From the NCBI RefSeq assembly GCF_002269125.1, contig NZ_NQKI01000018.1:27397-91396 (forward strand): DNA of 64,000 nt, given 5' to 3'. Under the pieces are notes generated by a model. It did no database searches, was not told the origin of the DNA, and saw only the letters and a program-made list of their open reading frames with translations. Shown in pieces: positions 8,738 through 16,508 of the stretch; the stretch's first letter is position 1; every line of letters starts with the position of its first letter. The position numbers were made by a program, and so were the translations under genes. Origin of the DNA: Pseudomonas lundensis (GTDB lineage: Bacteria > Pseudomonadota > Gammaproteobacteria > Pseudomonadales > Pseudomonadaceae).

Positions 8738-11080
8738 ATGAAGCTGCGTAACAGTTTTCAGGCGCGCATCAGCCTGTTTTTGGCGATGCTCCTGCTGTTG
8801 GTCATTGGCGCGGTGTATTTCGCGGTCAAAGCCGTCACGATCACGGTGGCCCGCGATCAGGCCGAAGAACAACTGCGTACCGGCACACGGGTGTTCGAGC
8901 GGTTCATGGATTTGCGTTGGCGACGCATCCAGTACGGCCTCAACTGGCTGACCAATGACTCGGACTTCCGTCAGGCTGCACTCAATGGTAATCGCGCTCA
9001 AATCAACGCCGCGCTGCAAGAGTTTGAGCCGAGCATCCGGGGCAGTGAACTGTTCGTGCTGGATCTGCAGGGCAACATCATCACCAGCACCCTCAAAGCG
9101 TTACCGGCGGGGCAGCCCTTTCCCTACGCCAAAGCCTTGAGGCTGGCGCGCCGACATTCTCAATCGATGGTCATTGGCGTGCTGGATGATCGCCCGTACA
9201 TGATGGTGCAAAGCGTGGTACTGGCACCGTTGCCCGTGGTGCGCGTGGTGTCGGGCATGCCGATGGACGACGTGTTTGCTCACGAGTTGCGCTCACTGAG
9301 CAACCTTGAAGTGTCATTCATGACCATCAAACAGGGCGATAACGGCGTGCTCAGCAGCACCCAGCCTGACGTCATGAACGCCAGCAACGAGCAGTTTTTG
9401 AGCGATCACGCGCCCGGTATGAAGGTTCACTTCAGCGTATTTCATGGCAAGCGTTTTCTCGGGCAGCTACTGCAACTGGCCAATTCTGGGGACCCGGCCA
9501 ACGGGCAAGTGCTCGCGCTTCTGCAAAGCCCGCTGGACCAGACCATGCACGCATTCAACGCCCTGGATCGCAAGTTTCTGTGGATATCCCTTGGCGCGTT
9601 GCTGCTGTCTTTGTTCGGGGCCTTATGGCTGGCGCGCGCGGTGTCGCGTCCGGTCAGTTTGCTGGCCGAGGCCGCTCAGCGAATCGGGCGCGGCAACTAC
9701 GAGGTTCCGGTAGAACTCAAGCGTAAGGATGAACTGGGCTTTTTGGCCAAGGCGATCAACGCGATGCAGAGCGGAATCGCGCTGCGCGAGCAGCAACTGG
9801 CACATAACGCGCTGCACGACGCACTGACCGGCTTGCCCAACCGCGCACTCGCCATGGAGCGATTGGGCAGCGCCATCAGTGCGCGAAGGGGGGTGGTGCT
9901 GATTTATCTGGGCGTCGAAAACTACCGGGTTATCAACGAAAGTTTCGGCCAGGACGGCATGGAATTGATCATGCGCGAAATCAGCCGCGTCATGCTCGAC
10001 ACGTTGCACGCGCGGGACACCGCTGCGCGCATCACCGGCAATGAATTTTTACTGCTACTGGAAAGCACCCAGGTCGATGCCGCGGTGGCCGTGGCCGACA
10101 GGCTCTACCGGCTGTTGAATCGACCGCTGAGCATCGACGGGCATGAGGTGTCGCTGGAAATCTGCATGGGCATTGCGGCCTATCCGATTAATGGGCAAAG
10201 CGTCGAAGAGCTGATCAGCCGCGCCGCGCTTGCCCGACGGGATGCCGCTGCGCTGCCGGGTTACTTGCAGGTTTACCAGCAGGACCGCGACCTGGCCCAT
10301 CAACGGCAAATCCAGTTGATACGCGACGTGCGCAGCGCGGCAAGCGAGGGCGAGCTGTTTTTGCTCTACCAGCCCAAGCTGGATATCCGCAGCGGCCAAG
10401 TGCATCAGGCGGAAGCGCTACTGCGCTGGCGCCATCCGGAGCTGGGCGTGGTGTCGCCTGCCGAATTCATCCCGCTGGCCGAACGCACTGGCAGCATGCC
10501 GTTGCTCACGCAATGGGTCATTGAGGAGGGCGTGCGCCAATTGGCCGAGTGGAACCGCAAAGGGCTGCACCTGCAACTTTCACTCAACATATCGGCGGCG
10601 GACTTACAGGGCGAAGACTTGCTGTTGAGCGTCGAAGCCTTGCTCTCGCGCTATCAAGTGTCGGCCGGGCAATTGATTTTCGAAATCACCGAAAGTGCGG
10701 TCATGCGCGACCCGGAGCATTCACTCAGCGTGCTGGAAAAACTGCGCGAGGGCGGCATTGGCCTGTCGGTGGACGATTTCGGCACCGGCTATTCGTCACT
10801 GGCGCACCTCAAACGGCTACCGGTACAAGAGTTGAAAATCGACCAGTCATTTATTCGTAACCTTGACGAGCGCAGTGAAGACGCGGTCATCGTGCGTTCG
10901 ACCCTGGAGATGAGCCATAACCTGGGGTTAAAGGTCGTGGCCGAAGGCGTGGAGTACCAGCACACCCTTGACCTCCTGCAGCGCTGGCAATGCGACACGG
11001 CCCAGGGTTACCTGATCAGTCGCCCGTTGGAGGTTTCAGCGTTTGAAACATGGCTGTCGCGACTGGAGGAAACTGCCTGA
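8738..11080 (+). CDS. Membrane GGDEF-EAL protein, probable c-di-GMP phosphodiesterase
   Basis: A 780-residue inner membrane signalling protein. Order: TM1 (about 8-32), periplasmic double-Cache-like sensor region (about 35-275), TM2 (about 278-300), HAMP (about 300-350), GGDEF domain (about 365-520) and EAL domain (about 535-775). The GGDEF active-site motif is degenerate, reading TGNEF at 433-437, so cyclase activity is unlikely. The EAL domain is intact: E559-A-L, NIS, E-x-TES, DDFGTGYSS from D679, K-IDQSFI and AEGVE. It therefore probably hydrolyses c-di-GMP, with the GGDEF part acting as a GTP-sensing or structural domain. The ATG at 8738 follows GAGG; a GTG at 8720 is in frame but lacks a site. 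It stands alone as a single transcription unit. Confidence 0.92.
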   Translation: MKLRNSFQARISLFLAMLLLLVIGAVYFAVKAVTITVARDQAEEQLRTGTRVFERFMDLRWRRIQYGLNWLTNDSDFRQAALNGNRAQINAALQEFEPSIRGSELFVLDLQGNIITSTLKALPAGQPFPYAKALRLARRHSQSMVIGVLDDRPYMMVQSVVLAPLPVVRVVSGMPMDDVFAHELRSLSNLEVSFMTIKQGDNGVLSSTQPDVMNASNEQFLSDHAPGMKVHFSVFHGKRFLGQLLQLANSGDPANGQVLALLQSPLDQTMHAFNALDRKFLWISLGALLLSLFGALWLARAVSRPVSLLAEAAQRIGRGNYEVPVELKRKDELGFLAKAINAMQSGIALREQQLAHNALHDALTGLPNRALAMERLGSAISARRGVVLIYLGVENYRVINESFGQDGMELIMREISRVMLDTLHARDTAARITGNEFLLLLESTQVDAAVAVADRLYRLLNRPLSIDGHEVSLEICMGIAAYPINGQSVEELISRAALARRDAAALPGYLQVYQQDRDLAHQRQIQLIRDVRSAASEGELFLLYQPKLDIRSGQVHQAEALLRWRHPELGVVSPAEFIPLAERTGSMPLLTQWVIEEGVRQLAEWNRKGLHLQLSLNISAADLQGEDLLLSVEALLSRYQVSAGQLIFEITESAVMRDPEHSLSVLEKLREGGIGLSVDDFGTGYSSLAHLKRLPVQELKIDQSFIRNLDERSEDAVIVRSTLEMSHNLGLKVVAEGVEYQHTLDLLQRWQCDTAQGYLISRPLEVSAFETWLSRLEETA

Positions 11081-11130
11081 AAATACGTTTTGCGACGGGC
11101 TTCGTGGCGGCATTAACTTTCCAGAGTCCA

Positions 11131-11382
11131 TGCCGGTATACCGGTGTCGAGAAGCGCGAAGAGCATGCTGGGCGCCACGTCATCTGGCAGATTACATCCC
11201 TGCGCAGTACCTACAAGGTTGAGCATCCATTTCGAGTGATCAAGCGTGAGTTTGGTTATACGAAAGTGCGTTTCCGAGGCTTGGTGAAAAACACTGCTCA
11301 GAGGATGACGCTGTTCGTCCTGTAGAGCCTTTGGATGGCGCGTCGATATTTACTCTCCAGCGCAGGAGAGGTGCGTCCGTAA
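11131..11382 (+). pseudogene. IS5-family transposase remnant (C-terminal, internally deleted)
   Basis: In a single frame I read the tail of an IS5-group transposase: YTGVEKREEHAGRHVIWQI, then RSTYK joined directly to VEHPFRVIKREFGYTKVRF, then KNTAQRMTLFVL, a TAG stop at 11323-11325, and in the same frame SLWMARRYLLSSAGEVRP to TAA at 11380-11382. From memory of the family, about 30 residues that normally separate STYK from the KVEHPFR block are missing, and the nonsense codon falls where ALSNLWMARR is expected. The element has lost its 5' part and cannot be active. It marks the left edge of the AT-rich Hcp islet. Confidence 0.85.
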
Positions 11383-11484
11383 TGAGGGAGATAGTTGCTG
11401 CGAGGAGCGTTCAGCGGCAAACTTGGATGGAAGAGGTGGCAGACTTGATCGGTTTTGAACGGCTGCCGTTTATTGAAAGCACCT

Positions 11485-11673
11485 ATGGCTCAGCAGTCGA
11501 AAGATAACGGCCTACTTCAGACCATCCTTAAGGCTATTACAAGAAAAGTAGCTAAACTTAGGCAGGCTTTGCGTTTAATTGAGCGTGAACCTGATGAGCT
11601 AACTGATGAAATCGAAATAGGCTGGAGCAACACGGTGCGGCCATGGTGGGGGTTGAGAATTTATTACAAATAA
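11485..11673 (+). CDS. Small hypothetical protein (62 aa)
   Basis: A 62-residue product, helical and charged (KAITRKVAKLRQALRLIE), ending in WWGLRIYYK. It has no signal peptide and no family I know. An in-frame upstream ATG at 11455 gives 72 residues, but the ATG at 11485 makes the more compact protein; neither has a strong ribosome site. It lies in the AT-rich islet between a transposase remnant and a small membrane protein, so it may be a real accessory gene or a fragment left by IS decay. Confidence 0.3.
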   Translation: MAQQSKDNGLLQTILKAITRKVAKLRQALRLIEREPDELTDEIEIGWSNTVRPWWGLRIYYK

Positions 11674-11703
11674 GTCGTAACTAAATACATCTAAAGTTTT
11701 TTT

Positions 11704-11895
11704 ATGAAAATGGAAGATATTCGGTATTACACAGTAGTAACACCGCTGGTTTTAGGGTCGGCAGGTTTAAATACTATGATTGTACTTTGGGTGATTGAGA
11801 GGCTTTTCATATTGTCTGATAGCGCTCTCTACGCCACAGCTGCTGTGACTTATACTGTCATATGCGTAGTAGGATTAATTCATGCTATCCCCTGA
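11704..11895 (+). CDS. Small membrane protein, unknown; possible immunity protein
   Basis: A 63-residue protein with two predicted transmembrane helices (about 12-34 and 41-62) joined by a short loop with one Asp. It is convergent with the candidate effector gene, leaving only 29 bases between the two stop codons. Base composition is AT-rich like the hcp-effector pair and unlike the flanking chromosome. Small two-helix membrane proteins are common immunity proteins for membrane-targeting T6SS effectors, but these are normally encoded on the same strand; here the placement is the only support. The ribosome site is poor; a second ATG two codons in (11710) is possible. Confidence 0.4.
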   Translation: MKMEDIRYYTVVTPLVLGSAGLNTMIVLWVIERLFILSDSALYATAAVTYTVICVVGLIHAIP

Positions 11896-11924
11896 TTAAG
11901 AGGAATTTTCTGATGAGTGCAGCT

Positions 11925-12632
11925 TTAGTGCTGACCATCAGCACCATCTTTAGGATGGTGCTCTGTTTTTAATGTGTGTATTGATTGTATGTTTATTGCA
12001 TCAACAAAAGCTTCTAATGTTAGAGCGATTTTCCCTGTTTGCTTGTAAGCTCGCTCATAATCTTCTGGGATGTTTTTAAATAGCTTAAATGTATTTTCTT
12101 TTTGGACTTTTCTCCCAGGCCCCACTCCAGCTAGCGCTAAGTCAAAAGAATAATATGTCATATCTCCATAATAGTCGCTTCTAAATATTTCCCTGTAGAA
12201 TTCCTTAACTGGTCCTGCAGTGTTATTGGTGCTGTTATAAATATTCATTCCGCCTTCGTATATATTATTAAGTCCGTGCGCAATCATCGGTCCGCTATAA
12301 GGGAGGCTAAAACCTCTTGTGATAACAGCAGATTCAATGCCTGTTTTGAATTGCATGAATCCACCGGCAATCCCTGCATTATTTTTGGCATAAAACCACG
12401 CTTTATTGGCTAGCTCGTCATATTCTTTGATCAGTTCCTGCATCCCGTCCCAGGCACTAATAACGCCGTCATTAACTTCGCGAATGAGTTCGTTTACGTA
12501 GTTCGCAATAATCGAGCTGAACTTCAGCTGCATGATGCTATCAAGGTAAGTAGCGCTCGTCGTGCAGCCCAACGACATCAGGTCAGAGGCTGCTTTCGTG
12601 ACATCATGGATGTCGCACTGTTGGTCGCTCAT
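11925..12632 (-). CDS. DUF4225-type protein, candidate Hcp-linked T6SS effector
   Basis: A 235-residue protein. The N-terminal half (about 1-100) is helical and charged. A central Gly-rich stretch (NNAGIAGG, about 84-91) leads to MIAHGLNNIYEGGMNIYN and then GPVKEFYRE. The C-terminal part has FKLFKNIPEDYERAYKQTGK followed by IALTLEAFVDAINIQS. The order H-G-x-N-N-x-Y-E, G-P-V and L-F-x-x-I-x-x-D-Y-x-R-A-Y matches what I remember of DUF4225, a family of Pseudomonas and enterobacterial proteins often next to T6SS hcp genes. It overlaps the upstream hcp by 4 bases, the usual arrangement for cargo loaded in the Hcp tube. No catalytic motif is visible; a membrane-acting toxin is a guess. No same-strand immunity gene follows within 500 bases. 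Confidence 0.72.
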   Translation of the reverse strand: MSDQQCDIHDVTKAASDLMSLGCTTSATYLDSIMQLKFSSIIANYVNELIREVNDGVISAWDGMQELIKEYDELANKAWFYAKNNAGIAGGFMQFKTGIESAVITRGFSLPYSGPMIAHGLNNIYEGGMNIYNSTNNTAGPVKEFYREIFRSDYYGDMTYYSFDLALAGVGPGRKVQKENTFKLFKNIPEDYERAYKQTGKIALTLEAFVDAINIQSIHTLKTEHHPKDGADGQH

Positions 12633-13126
12633 ACATCATTATTCCATGAGCTGTGCGCGCTGGTGCCGGCCCCAACGTGTGTCCACGTAATATCCCGATA
12701 GCGAATCGCGACGACTTCTTGCGGCTGACCTTCCGACATATTGATCACATGCGGTACTTGAAAGTTTATGTACGCAATTCGTGCGCCGGATAAACGAACA
12801 ACAAAGTATTTTTCCTGACTCCCTATTGGTGAAGTGCGATAAAAGTCAATTACGCATTCAACTTCTTCACCATCATGCAAAGCGCCGAAAATCAGCGGAG
12901 AGGACTTGTCAATATTTTTAGTTATAACAACAGGCCTGTGTTGCCCACGACCACCTGTAACTGTTCCATCGCTCCCCGCAACCATGTCGTGCGAGTAAGC
13001 CAATACCATGATTTCATCAAAGTGGCCGATCTGACATTTATTGCCGATGGAATCTTGACTAGAGCAGCCCGAAGAGATTAGGCCTTGTTTTTTTCCTGTA
13101 ATAGACATGTATCCATGGTTGGCCAT
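12629..13126 (-). CDS. hcp: Orphan Hcp-family type VI secretion tube protein
   Basis: A 165-residue Hcp1-family protein that forms the hexameric rings of the T6SS inner tube and chaperones small effectors in its lumen. The N-terminus MANHGYMSITGKKQGLIS, the block GCSSQDSIGNKCQ, HRPVVITKNIDKSSP, the FYRTSPIGSQEKYF strand and RYRDITWTHVGAGTSA are diagnostic of this family (T6SS_HCP). No other T6SS structural genes are in the window, so it is an orphan hcp dependent on a T6SS elsewhere in the genome. It is the first gene of a two-gene unit with the DUF4225-type protein. AT-rich codon use contrasts with the flanking core genes and suggests acquisition together with its cargo. Confidence 0.93.
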   Translation of the reverse strand: MANHGYMSITGKKQGLISSGCSSQDSIGNKCQIGHFDEIMVLAYSHDMVAGSDGTVTGGRGQHRPVVITKNIDKSSPLIFGALHDGEEVECVIDFYRTSPIGSQEKYFVVRLSGARIAYINFQVPHVINMSEGQPQEVVAIRYRDITWTHVGAGTSAHSSWNNDV

Positions 13127-13307
13127 TTAATACCCCCTGTATTACTAATCATCATATGACAGTCGTGACCAGCTTGCTGTAGGATGATTCCTAAATGTTA
13201 AGTTTAGTATCCTTGAAATTATTTAATTCCTATTAACCCCCTCCTGCCGCAATCACAGCTGAGGTTGTTCGCGAACCAGATCGACTCTGGCGCAAAGCCG
13301 ATTTGCC

Positions 13308-13556
13308 TTAGGCTCTGTACGAAAAGTAATGCCGCAAACACCGCATGGCACAGGCCAATGAGACCATCGCCGCAAAACTTTTCGGGAGCTTGTCGAAACG
13401 CGTAACGATGCGGCGGTTCTCTTTCAACCATCCGATCATGCGCTCGATGATGTTGCGCTACCGGTATTTGGGGCGCCCGCTACGGCGTGGCTCATAGAAG
13501 ATATCTGCAACCAAATCCCAGGCTGCGTCGGGTAGTTCGTACCGTTTGGCCATCAT
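13308..13556 (-). pseudogene. Internally deleted IS5-family transposase
   Basis: The frame starts with MMAKRYELPDAAWDLVADIF and runs to EPRRSGRP, the normal transposase N-terminus. It is then joined in frame to KYR, a TAG stop, and the normal C-terminus RNIIERMIGWLKENRRIV to YFSYRA, ending at TAA 13308-13310. The central catalytic region with the DDE residues is gone. The junction lies at a Gly-Arg-Pro/Asp-Arg-Pro-like string, suggesting deletion between short direct repeats; the stop replaces a Gln codon (CAG to TAG). The frame is otherwise undamaged across 83 codons, so the deletion is probably recent. Confidence 0.85.
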
Positions 13557-13643
13557 GGGCTCCTGCCTTTGATGGTCGCGGACTTTACTGAATCTCAACG
13601 CCCGCGGAATTCAAATTGGTTTCAGCTGATTTCGTACAGAGCC
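13311..13643 (-). mobile_element. Deletion derivative of an IS5/IS427-type element (MITE-like)
   Basis: A 333-base element bounded by perfect 14-bp inverted repeats (GGCTCTGTACGAAA at 13311-13324, its complement at 13630-13643). The bases just outside read TTA and TAG, compatible with a TA target duplication in a Y-TA-R site as used by the IS427 group. Inside is a shrunken transposase frame (see the separate entry). Both ends look intact, so the element could in principle be moved in trans by a full-length relative. It marks the right edge of the AT-rich Hcp islet. Confidence 0.85.
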
Positions 13644-13886
13644 TAGATTGTGGCGATGGGTATTTTTCCTGCGTGTACTTAGCTGCATGCAGTTGAGTAC
13701 GTCGCAAGTCACCTAAACGGCAAATCCACTTCCCCTAAAAGCAGTGATATATCGCATGCCAATGCTATGAATTGGCTTGGCGTATGCCTCGGCTAGCGTC
13801 TTTAGCGCGGCATATAGAGCGAGGCGGAGCACCATTAAGATCAATTAATAAATGTGTCGCTCAGAGCACGTGGCGGTGTTTACCCA
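13644..13886. other. Intergenic stretch right of the IS relic
   Basis: I see no gene-like frame. It is moderately AT-rich and has several short repeats of GCATGC/ATGC type without clear organisation. Confidence 0.4.
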
Positions 13887-13918
13887 TAAAAAAAGCGGCT
13901 ATCTCTCGATAGCCGCTT
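13887..13918 (-). terminator. Intrinsic terminator of gcd
   Basis: An 11-bp perfect stem (13893-13903 with 13908-13918) and a TCTC/GAGA loop, followed on the minus strand by a run of seven T. It lies 23 bases beyond the gcd stop. Confidence 0.93.
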
Positions 13919-13940
13919 CTCTTTCAACGAGCCGTGTTAC

Positions 13941-16370
13941 TTAGTCGGCCAGTTTGAACGCCATGATGTAGTCACCTTTTTTGGTGCCCAGGCCGCCGTG
14001 ACCGCCCGCCATGACGACGACGTATTGCGTGCCGTCTTTGCCGGTGTAGGTCATCGGGGTGGCCTGACCGCCTGCTGGCAGGCGACCTTCCCACAGCTGC
14101 TTGCCGTTACGGACGTCGTAGGCACGCAGGTATTGGTCGAGGGTACCGCTCAGGAAGGCTACGCCACCGGCAGTGGTGAAGGTCCCGCCCAGGCTTGGAA
14201 CGCCCATCGACAATGGAATCGGTACCGGCGAGCTGTCACGCACGGTGCCGTTTTTGTGTTTCCAGATCACGTTGTTGTTGGTCAGGTCGACCGCAGCAAC
14301 GTAACCCCACGCGGGTGCCTGGCAAGGCAGGCCGACAGGGGACAACAGAGGTTCCAGGATCACACCGTAAGGTGCGCCTTTGTTCGGTTGTACACCGGAT
14401 GTTTCGCCTTTACGAGGGCCCATTGCCGCCACGTCCGCCTGAGGAACCAGTTTGGAAGTGAAGGCCATGTAGCTCGGGTTCAGGAAAGCAATTTGACGTA
14501 CTGGGTCAACCGAGATGCCGCCCCAGTCGAATACACCGAAGTTGCCGGGGTAAACGATCGAACCTTGCAGCGATGGCGGGGTGTACATGCCATCGTAACG
14601 CAGGGACTTGAAGTTGATCCGGCACAGCATTTGGTCAAACGGTGTTACGCCCCACATGTCGCGCTCGGTCAGTTCCGGCGGAATCATGTTCAGGTCCGAA
14701 CGTGGCTGGGTCGGTGCGGTGTGGTCGCCTTCAACAGCGCCGCCCGGAGCCGGCAGTTCACGGATCGGTACGATGTCTTCGCCGGTGCGACGGTCAACAA
14801 CGTAGATGCTGCCTTGTTTGGTGGACGCCAGCAGGGCCGGTTTCACGCCATCGGCAGTTTTCAGGTCCATCAGGGTTGGCTGACCGCCCACGTCCATGTC
14901 CCACAGGTCATGGTGAGTGAACTGACGATACCAACGAACTTTACCGGTGTTGATGTCCAGCGCAGTCACGCCAGCGCTGTAACGCTCGGAGTCTTCGGTA
15001 CGGTCGCCGCCATATTGGTCGGGCATTTGGTTGCCCATCGGCAGGTACAGCATGCCGAGGTTTTCATCGACCGCGAACATCGACCACATGTTTGGCGAGT
15101 TGCGGGTGTAGTGCTTACCTTCTGCAATCGGCGTGGTGTCGTCCGGATTGCCGCTGTCCCAGTTCCACACCAGTTTGCCGGTACGTACGTCGTACGCACG
15201 GATCACGCCCGATGGCTCGTCAGTCGAGATGTTATCGGTCACGTGGCCGCCAATCACGACCAGATCTTTGGTCACGGCAGGTGGCGAAGTGGAGTAGTAA
15301 CCACCCGGTGCAAAGCTGCCGATGTTGTGGCGCAGGTCGACAGAACCGTGGTCACCGAACTCTTCACACACTTTACCGGTGTCAGCGTTCAGGGCGATCA
15401 GACGGGTGTCGGCGGTCGGCAGGAACAGGCGACGCGGGCACGAGTTGCTGGCAGTGGCAGTGGCTGCTTCAACCGCTGGCTCGGCAGCGCTCTGCTCGGT
15501 GCTGGCTTTGGCATAGGCCGCCTCGTCGTGATAGCTCACGCCACGGCAAGTCATGTGGGCCCAACCCTTGAAGTTTTCAGCGTTCTGAGTGCTGATCTTC
15601 GGATCGAAACGCCAGATTTCCTTACCGGTATCCGGGTCAAGGGCAATCACCTGGCTGTGCGGGGTGCACACATACAGCATGCCGTTGACTTTCAGCGGGG
15701 TGTTCTCGGCCGTTGTTTCGCCCGGATCGCCTTCGCCTGGAATGTCACCGGTGCGGAAGGTCCACGCTGGAACCAGCTTGTGGGCGTTTTCCGGGGTGAT
15801 TTCTTTCAGCGGCGAGTAGCGGTCGCCATGGGCGGTGCGCCCGTAGGACTGCCAGTCACCGTCCGGCATGGCCGGTGCAGTGTTGGTCATGCCTGGAACG
15901 GCATCGCGGTCCAGTTCGCCCTTGATTTCGCCAGGGCTGGTGAACTGGCTGGCCAATGCTGCCAGACCGGCCAGCACGACAGCAACGCTCAGCGCGCCGG
16001 TCGTGACAGGGGCCGATTGGCCGCCGGTCAACGGACGACGGAACCAAGGCAGCAGCAATACGATACCGATCGCAAACCACAGGGCCAGACGCGGTACCAA
16101 CTGCCACCAGTCCAGGCCCACTTCCATCAGTGCCCACACCGTGCTGGCGAACAGCACCACTGCATACAAGCCAAGCGCCGCGCGGCGTCCCGCCATCAGC
16201 AATGCGCCCGACAGACCAAAGCCGATACCCGCCAGCAGGTAGTACATCGACCCGCCCAGCGTGACCAGCTTGATACCCCCGACCAGCATGGCCAGGCCCA
16301 TTAGCAGCAGCAGGATACCGAGCAACGTCGGTAACAGGCGGCTACGACTTGAAGCACCTTCAGTGCTCAT
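13941..16370 (-). CDS. gcd: Membrane-bound PQQ-dependent glucose dehydrogenase
   Basis: Oxidises D-glucose to gluconolactone on the periplasmic side of the inner membrane and passes electrons to ubiquinone; in pseudomonads this starts the direct oxidative route to gluconate and drives phosphate solubilisation. At 809 residues it matches the family. Five transmembrane helices occupy about residues 10-140 (LLPTLLGILLLLMGLAML onward), then an eight-bladed propeller with repeated tryptophan-docking motifs such as DLTNNNVIWKHKNGT. PQQ synthesis genes are not in the window. It lies directly downstream of oprB on the same strand, linking glucose entry with oxidation, and ends at a clear terminator. 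A PAVEAATATAS-like linker near residue 290 is a small lineage-specific insertion. Confidence 0.97.
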   Translation of the reverse strand: MSTEGASSRSRLLPTLLGILLLLMGLAMLVGGIKLVTLGGSMYYLLAGIGFGLSGALLMAGRRAALGLYAVVLFASTVWALMEVGLDWWQLVPRLALWFAIGIVLLLPWFRRPLTGGQSAPVTTGALSVAVVLAGLAALASQFTSPGEIKGELDRDAVPGMTNTAPAMPDGDWQSYGRTAHGDRYSPLKEITPENAHKLVPAWTFRTGDIPGEGDPGETTAENTPLKVNGMLYVCTPHSQVIALDPDTGKEIWRFDPKISTQNAENFKGWAHMTCRGVSYHDEAAYAKASTEQSAAEPAVEAATATASNSCPRRLFLPTADTRLIALNADTGKVCEEFGDHGSVDLRHNIGSFAPGGYYSTSPPAVTKDLVVIGGHVTDNISTDEPSGVIRAYDVRTGKLVWNWDSGNPDDTTPIAEGKHYTRNSPNMWSMFAVDENLGMLYLPMGNQMPDQYGGDRTEDSERYSAGVTALDINTGKVRWYRQFTHHDLWDMDVGGQPTLMDLKTADGVKPALLASTKQGSIYVVDRRTGEDIVPIRELPAPGGAVEGDHTAPTQPRSDLNMIPPELTERDMWGVTPFDQMLCRINFKSLRYDGMYTPPSLQGSIVYPGNFGVFDWGGISVDPVRQIAFLNPSYMAFTSKLVPQADVAAMGPRKGETSGVQPNKGAPYGVILEPLLSPVGLPCQAPAWGYVAAVDLTNNNVIWKHKNGTVRDSSPVPIPLSMGVPSLGGTFTTAGGVAFLSGTLDQYLRAYDVRNGKQLWEGRLPAGGQATPMTYTGKDGTQYVVVMAGGHGGLGTKKGDYIMAFKLAD

Positions 16371-16508
16371 AGTGTGGTTCTCCGTTACGTTGATAGTGTC
16401 CCCGCGCGGGCCCTGCAGAGCAGGGCGCGACGCGGGTATGAATCAGTGAAATAAGTCCTTGTGAGTCAGCTTCAAGCTTCGTGCTCGTTGCGTTAGTCCG
16501 TTCTTGGA

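Noticed and set aside
13219..13431. A 70-codon minus-strand frame (MVEREPPHRYAF...)
   Set aside because: It is an out-of-frame reading of the IS-derived transposase remnant at 13308-13556.
13998..16304. A 768-codon open frame on the plus strand opposite gcd
   Set aside because: It is the antisense shadow of gcd in GC-rich DNA; no recognisable protein features, and gcd is certain.
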